From an uncultured Leucobacter sp. (GTDB lineage: Bacteria > Actinomycetota > Actinomycetes > Actinomycetales > Microbacteriaceae), in NCBI GenBank assembly GCA_937872275.1, contig CALMSE010000245.1, forward strand, positions 1 to 9,374: DNA of 9,374 nt, read 5' to 3'. The notes under the pieces are model-generated. The model was given only the letters and a program-made list of their open reading frames with translations, was not told the origin of the DNA and did not search any database. Within the stretch, counting starts at the first letter, position 1. The number at the start of each line of letters is the position of its first letter. The position numbers were made by a program, and so were the translations under genes. Below are positions 5,880 through 9,374 of this stretch, piece by piece.

Positions 5880-7495
5880 ACTCGGGGGCCGTTGTCTTGC
5901 AGGGCGAGATCGCTTCCGTCTTCGCTGCTGCTCGGAACCTCACGGATCTCGACGGCATGAACCGGGGCATGCAGTGGTTACACTCCGGAGTCTCGCAACT
6001 TCAGGCCGCCGGAGATGCACAGGCGCTCCGAGCCCTGATCAGGGCATGTCGGCCGATCGAGGCGCGCGCCCAGCAGATCACCGTGATTCGCATGCAGGCT
6101 GCCGACGCGCTGCGGAGCTACGGTGGCCAGGTGGCCGCGATGCAGGACCAGGCGAGATGGCTGCGCGGCAGCCTCGCGGAGGCCCGCGACCGGCGCATCG
6201 CGATCTCAGGGGTGCTCGAGAACCTGCCGCCCTTCGACGACTCCGATGCCGAGCGAGCCCGCATGCTGAACGCGCAGTTGGAGAATCTCGACGGCGACAT
6301 TCTGCGGCTCGAACGGCAACTCTCCGACCTCGACATGGACCGGCGCATGGCGGATCAACGGTGCCTGTCGGCAGTGGAAGCGTGTACCTCGGCGCTGCAC
6401 GGAATCGCGAACGCGGTGTCCGCTGGTGCCGGAAGCACGGCACCTTCCGGCGGATCGGACGGTAACTACGACACCACCACGCGGGACCGAGCGTACAAGA
6501 TCGCGGCAACCCTGCCGCTGAGCGACCCGGCCCTGTTCGAGAGGTTGATCGCCGCGCTGGAGCGGATCGAACAGGGTAACGCGGAAGACATCAACGAGGT
6601 CGTCGTCTCTCTGAACGACGCGGATCTGCGCCTGCTCGTCGCCGTAGGTCTCGCTACCGATCCCCGAGCGTATTGGAAGATGCTGAGCGGGCTGAGCAGC
6701 GAGAACATGAGCCGCTTGCGAGACGTGGCGCCGGAATGGATCCAGCCCGATCCCGGGCATCGGCGCAAGTTCTGGCAGCGTCTCGATGGCAGGTACGGCG
6801 GCGCGGGAGACATCGAGTGGCGCACACCGCCGGGAGGACTAGAGGACGATCAGGGCTGGTCCACGATCCATCAAGGCAGATATGCGGATTGCTGGCTGCT
6901 CGCTGCCCTCGCCGTCACCGTGCGCGCGGACCCAGGATGGGTGAGCCGGAATGTCTTGGACAACGGCAACGGTACGGTGACGGTCTACCTGCGAGATCTG
7001 CGCCCGGGCGCACGGGTGCCAGTGACTGTAACTGACGAGCTTCCCTTTGGGGACAAAGGCCTCAACTACGGGGCGCTCGGACCGAACTGGTCAGGGTATG
7101 TGGAGAAGGCTGCCGCAGAGTTCTACAACGATGACAACGACGGGTACCCTCTCGGCGGGTACGCCGCGATCGAATGGGATCAGGCTTCCCAAGGCATCGC
7201 CATGCTCAGCGGGAAAGAAGCAGTGCCCTTCTCCAGCAGCGACTTCGACGCAGTTCTGGAAGCATGGGAGCGAGGCGACCAAGTAATGATTTCTACTCCT
7301 GAAGGAAACTCGCGCCCAAACGGCGCCCCGAGCGGGTATGTTCCCGGGCACGTGTTTGTCCTCGAGCAGATCGATGACGACGGGAGTATGGTCCTGGGTA
7401 ACCCCCATGATCTCGCGAGTCTCAGCAAGAACATGACACTATCGCCCGAACAGTTCACAGCGTTCACGATCGGTGGCTGGACGGTGCAGAGATGA
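5876..7495 (+). CDS. Putative type VII-secreted toxin with C-terminal calpain-like (C2) cysteine protease domain
   Basis: A 539-residue three-part protein with no signal peptide. Residues 1-185 are long helices, including ADALRSYGGQ (76-85) and a coiled-coil-like stretch 125-165, the type of region found at the N-terminus of LXG and other type VII-exported toxins. Residues 200-315 form a helical middle part of unknown role. Residues about 320-539 are a calpain-type peptidase: QGRYADCWLLAAL (333-345) carries the oxyanion Gln333 and nucleophile Cys339, NWSGYVEKAAAEFY (404-417) matches the calpain N-x-W...EKA signature, GHVFVLE (491-497) supplies His492, and LGNP (507-510) supplies Asn509. The full triad suggests an active protease; the target is unknown. 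It overlaps both neighbours by ATGA. It could instead be an intracellular calpain-like enzyme, but the helical partner upstream and membrane protein downstream favour a toxin cassette. GC is lower than in flanking genes. Confidence 0.8.
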   Translation: MNSGAVVLQGEIASVFAAARNLTDLDGMNRGMQWLHSGVSQLQAAGDAQALRALIRACRPIEARAQQITVIRMQAADALRSYGGQVAAMQDQARWLRGSLAEARDRRIAISGVLENLPPFDDSDAERARMLNAQLENLDGDILRLERQLSDLDMDRRMADQRCLSAVEACTSALHGIANAVSAGAGSTAPSGGSDGNYDTTTRDRAYKIAATLPLSDPALFERLIAALERIEQGNAEDINEVVVSLNDADLRLLVAVGLATDPRAYWKMLSGLSSENMSRLRDVAPEWIQPDPGHRRKFWQRLDGRYGGAGDIEWRTPPGGLEDDQGWSTIHQGRYADCWLLAALAVTVRADPGWVSRNVLDNGNGTVTVYLRDLRPGARVPVTVTDELPFGDKGLNYGALGPNWSGYVEKAAAEFYNDDNDGYPLGGYAAIEWDQASQGIAMLSGKEAVPFSSSDFDAVLEAWERGDQVMISTPEGNSRPNGAPSGYVPGHVFVLEQIDDDGSMVLGNPHDLASLSKNMTLSPEQFTAFTIGGWTVQR

Positions 7496-8007
7496 AAAAG
7501 CAATGGTCGAAGAAGAGGAAGACGCTTGTCGCAATCGCACTGCTCCTGATGGCGTTGGTCGCGATCGGGGTGAGTGCGGTCGTATACAACGGGAAACGAG
7601 CGGGGATCGAAGTGCCTGAAGGCCGGACCGAGTACATCGCAAGAGTTGGGATACCCGATGTCACTCCGGGGCTGCCCATGCGTGCCCATGAGAATCTGGA
7701 AGCGACGAATACCGGGTTCGTCAATGACCAGGACGGACGTCGAGGTGCCCAGATCATCTTCTACAAGACGGTATTCCCTCCGAGCATCGATCGATCCGGA
7801 TTCGGTCAGACGGGCAATGCGATTTCCGCAGATCAGAGTGCCCCTTTCGATGTGTTCATCGGCGACACCTTCGAGTACGACGGTTACACCTTCAAACTGA
7901 CCACGATCGATGCACGGGACGATCACGACTCCTACGCGGGCTTCGTCATCCTGGAACTGCCGCCGGACGTCACCGTCTTCCCCTCCGGCGACCCTGCGAA
8001 CTGGTAG
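7492..8007 (+). CDS. Single-pass membrane protein, putative immunity protein
   Basis: A 171-residue protein of no family I recognise. A Lys/Arg-rich N-terminus (KKQWSKKRK, 2-10) is followed by one hydrophobic segment (about 11-32), predicting a cytoplasmic N-terminus and about 140 residues outside the membrane. There is no cysteine, so it is not a lipoprotein. The outer part looks beta-rich, with the repeated-strand pattern FDVFIGDTFEYDGYTFKLTT (119-138), and ends in acidic and Pro-rich sequence. It begins inside the stop of the protease gene (ATGA, 7492-7495) and has only a weak ribosome site, so it is made by coupled translation, as expected for an immunity gene. It could instead be an accessory or anchoring protein; immunity is inferred from position only. 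Confidence 0.65.
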   Translation: MKKQWSKKRKTLVAIALLLMALVAIGVSAVVYNGKRAGIEVPEGRTEYIARVGIPDVTPGLPMRAHENLEATNTGFVNDQDGRRGAQIIFYKTVFPPSIDRSGFGQTGNAISADQSAPFDVFIGDTFEYDGYTFKLTTIDARDDHDSYAGFVILELPPDVTVFPSGDPANW

Positions 8008-8043
8008 TTCCGGCCTGCCGGGCAAAGGGATCCGACGGGTCGC
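8008..8043. other. Short gap between convergent genes
   Basis: Thirty-six bases separate the putative immunity gene and dapF, which run towards each other. CCGGC-CT-GCCGG (8010-8021) is symmetric, but its two-base loop is too tight for a normal hairpin, and no T-tract follows. I cannot point to a convincing terminator for either gene. Confidence 0.4.
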
Positions 8044-8919
8044 CTAGGGCAGTTCGATCGTGCCCCGGTAGACGAGCTCGGCGGGCCCGCTCAGCGACAC
8101 GTGCTCACCCTCCTCGGTCGGGAACATGCGAACGGCGAGGCGCCCGCCCGGCACCTCGACGCTCCAGCTGTCGGGCATCTCAGCGCCGCCCCAGTGTCGG
8201 AATGCCAGCGCCGCCGCGGCGACGCCGGTGCCGCATGAGAGCGTCTCGCCCGATCCCCGCTCGTGCACGCGCATGCGGATGCGCGCGACGCCGTTCTTCA
8301 CGAGCGGCTCCTCGGGCACGACGAATTCGACGTTCGCGCCGTTCGGGGGCTCGGGGTCGAGCGCCGGCGCCCGACCGAGCTCGAGCCCGTCGAGAGTCTC
8401 GTCGTCGGCGAGCGCGGCCACGATGTGCGGATTGCCGAGGTCGATGCCGAGGCCGGGACGCGGGACGTGGAGGCCCTGGGCGAGCACGAGGCGCTCCTCC
8501 GCGAGCCGCCAGCGGCCCAGGTCGACCGTGTAGCCCGAGACGCCCGCGAGCACGTCTTTGACGCCCGCGCGGGTGCCGATGGGCAGGGTGTCCCGGCGCT
8601 CGGGGGCGACGAGGCCCTCGGAGATCAGGTAGTGCGCGTAGACGCGGATCCCGTTGCCGCACATCTCCGCCGGGGTGCCGTCGGCGTTCCAGTAGTCCAT
8701 GAACCATTCGGCCTCGGGCTCTTCGGCGAGGACCGCCTCGCCCTCGGGGATCGCGCGCGAGCGCACGGCGCGGATCACGCCATCGGCGCCCACCCCGAAG
8801 TGCCGGTCGCAGATCCAGGCGATCTGCGCGGGGCTCAACGTCGTCTCGCCCTCCGGGTCGGTGAACAGCACGAAGTCGTTGCCCGTGCCGTGGCCCTTCG
8901 TGAACTCCAGCATCGTCAT
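8044..8919 (-). CDS. dapF: Diaminopimelate epimerase
   Basis: DapF converts LL-diaminopimelate to meso-diaminopimelate, the lysine precursor and a peptidoglycan building block, using two cysteines as acid and base without a cofactor. The 291-residue product has the expected N-terminus [10 protein letters not shown] (8-17), the first catalytic motif MCGNGIR with Cys87, LGNPH (161-165) and the second motif SCGTG with Cys229 (228-232). Length is normal for actinobacterial DapF. The ATG at 8919 is chosen because it overlaps the upstream stop (ATGA, 8916-8919), typical of coupled genes; a second in-frame ATG at 8913 would remove only two residues. It is the second gene of a unit with the SseB-domain gene. 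In a Microbacteriaceae host with a diaminobutyrate-type wall its main role could be lysine synthesis, but the wall type here is unknown. Confidence 0.97.
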   Translation of the reverse strand: MTMLEFTKGHGTGNDFVLFTDPEGETTLSPAQIAWICDRHFGVGADGVIRAVRSRAIPEGEAVLAEEPEAEWFMDYWNADGTPAEMCGNGIRVYAHYLISEGLVAPERRDTLPIGTRAGVKDVLAGVSGYTVDLGRWRLAEERLVLAQGLHVPRPGLGIDLGNPHIVAALADDETLDGLELGRAPALDPEPPNGANVEFVVPEEPLVKNGVARIRMRVHERGSGETLSCGTGVAAAALAFRHWGGAEMPDSWSVEVPGGRLAVRMFPTEEGEHVSLSGPAELVYRGTIELP

Positions 8920-9305
8920 TGCTGCTCGCCGTTCTGCAGATCGATCAAGTAGTTCCGTATGCTCTCGACGAGCGCCGGCGGCAGCGTGAAGCCGCCGGAG
9001 GTCATGTTGATGAGCACGCCGTGGCCCGGTGCGACGCCGAGCGCCACGTTCTGCCCGGTGACCGTGAGCGCGTACGACGCGTGCTCGTTCGTGCGGTTCA
9101 GACCCTCTTCCGAGACGGCGACGACCACGTGAGGGGCGTCATCGCTCGAGAAGAGCACGGGCCGAATGCCGTCGGGACTCTCGGGATCGGTGACCGACGG
9201 CATCACGACCGTCGTGCCCAGAAAGCAGTTGACGACCTCGCCGAGTTCGGCGCGCCCGCTCTGGAGCTCGCCGATCACGCGCTCGAGTTCGCTGATTTGC
9301 TGCAC
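8916..9305 (-). CDS. SseB-domain protein of unknown function
   Basis: A 129-residue cytoplasmic protein. The pattern [15 protein letters not shown] (24-38), IRPVLFSS (47-54) and the C-terminal PGHGVLIN (93-100) followed by [12 protein letters not shown] (106-117) fits the SseB N-terminal-domain family (PF07179), actinobacterial members of which have no assigned function. The frame has a TGA at 9309-9311, so the GTG at 9305 is the first possible start; GAGGAGG lies about 13 bases upstream, longer than usual. An ATG at 9312 is better spaced from that site, but its frame does not encode this protein. The stop overlaps the dapF start, so the two are co-transcribed and probably co-translated. No membrane segment or signal peptide is visible. 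Confidence 0.7.
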   Translation of the reverse strand: MQQISELERVIGELQSGRAELGEVVNCFLGTTVVMPSVTDPESPDGIRPVLFSSDDAPHVVVAVSEEGLNRTNEHASYALTVTGQNVALGVAPGHGVLINMTSGGFTLPPALVESIRNYLIDLQNGEQQ

Positions 9306-9346
9306 AGTTCATTATCCCTCCTCTTCCTCCCCCTCATCTCCGCGCG

Positions 9347-9364
9347 CCCGCCCCCGCCCCGCCC
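9347..9364 (-). other. G-quadruplex-type sequence upstream of the sseB-like/dapF unit
   Basis: On the minus strand four G-runs of 3, 4, 5 and 3 are separated by single cytosines (runs at 9362-9364, 9357-9360, 9351-9355, 9347-9349). Four runs of at least three G with one-base loops is the most stable class of predicted G-quadruplex. It lies about 42 bases upstream of the GTG at 9305, in the leader or promoter of the operon, followed by a purine-rich stretch and the ribosome site. It could also be compositional chance in high-GC DNA. Confidence 0.45.
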
Positions 9365-9374
9365 GTCCTCGCTC

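Noticed and set aside
5776..7035. Alternative frames over the toxin gene on both strands
   Set aside because: They conflict with the frame carrying the helical N-terminus and complete calpain triad, and have no motif.
8010..8021. CCGGC/GCCGG symmetry as a terminator
   Set aside because: A two-base loop and no T-tract make it too weak to call.
8126..8952. Plus-strand open frames opposite dapF
   Set aside because: Antisense shadows; dapF has both catalytic cysteine motifs and normal length.
1..9374. tRNA, rRNA, CRISPR arrays, insertion sequences, integrase or attachment sites
   Set aside because: Looked for on both strands; no tRNA-like fold, regularly spaced repeats, transposase or recombinase motif was recognised.

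Overview
The window is high-GC bacterial DNA. Gene content (cobalamin-independent methionine synthase, HflX GTPase, a YbxB-type methyltransferase, DapF) and the use of GTG as well as ATG starts point to an actinobacterium, probably Microbacteriaceae (Leucobacter-like). That placement is an inference from protein flavour, not a computed assignment.

Layout. 1-1200 (-): N-terminal half of metE, running off the left edge. 1201-1551: a 351-base gap with the metE leader, an AT-rich 19-base palindrome and a very long GC-rich inverted repeat that probably ends hflX transcription. 1552-3090 (-): hflX. 3174-3866 (+): a small class I methyltransferase divergent from hflX. 3866-3908: a hairpin shared by convergent genes. 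3915-5327 (-): a flavin-dependent monooxygenase of the FMO family. 5328-5533: a divergent control region with an inverted repeat near the monooxygenase start and a terminator-like hairpin just ahead of the next operon. 5534-8007 (+): a tightly coupled operon made of a 17-codon leader ORF, a 96-aa helical WXG100/EspC-like protein, a 539-aa protein with a helical N-terminus and a C-terminal calpain-type (C2) cysteine protease domain with Cys/His/Asn in place, and a 171-aa single-pass membrane protein. 8044-9305 (-): dapF with an SseB-domain gene overlapping its start. 9347-9364: a run of four G-tracts (minus strand) upstream of that operon.

How it fits together. metE, hflX, the methyltransferase and dapF are housekeeping genes. 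From general knowledge of actinobacterial gene order, dapF often lies close to hflX, so the stretch from 3915 to 8007 (monooxygenase plus toxin-like operon) looks like accessory material in a conserved neighbourhood. The 5534-8007 operon has visibly lower GC (about 58-63% in lines counted by hand, against 70-75% in neighbours) and has the order expected of a type VII secretion polymorphic-toxin unit: small helical partner, toxin with helical targeting region and enzymatic C-terminus, then a putative immunity gene. This is the most interesting part of the window; secretion, toxicity and immunity are inferred and not shown by the sequence.
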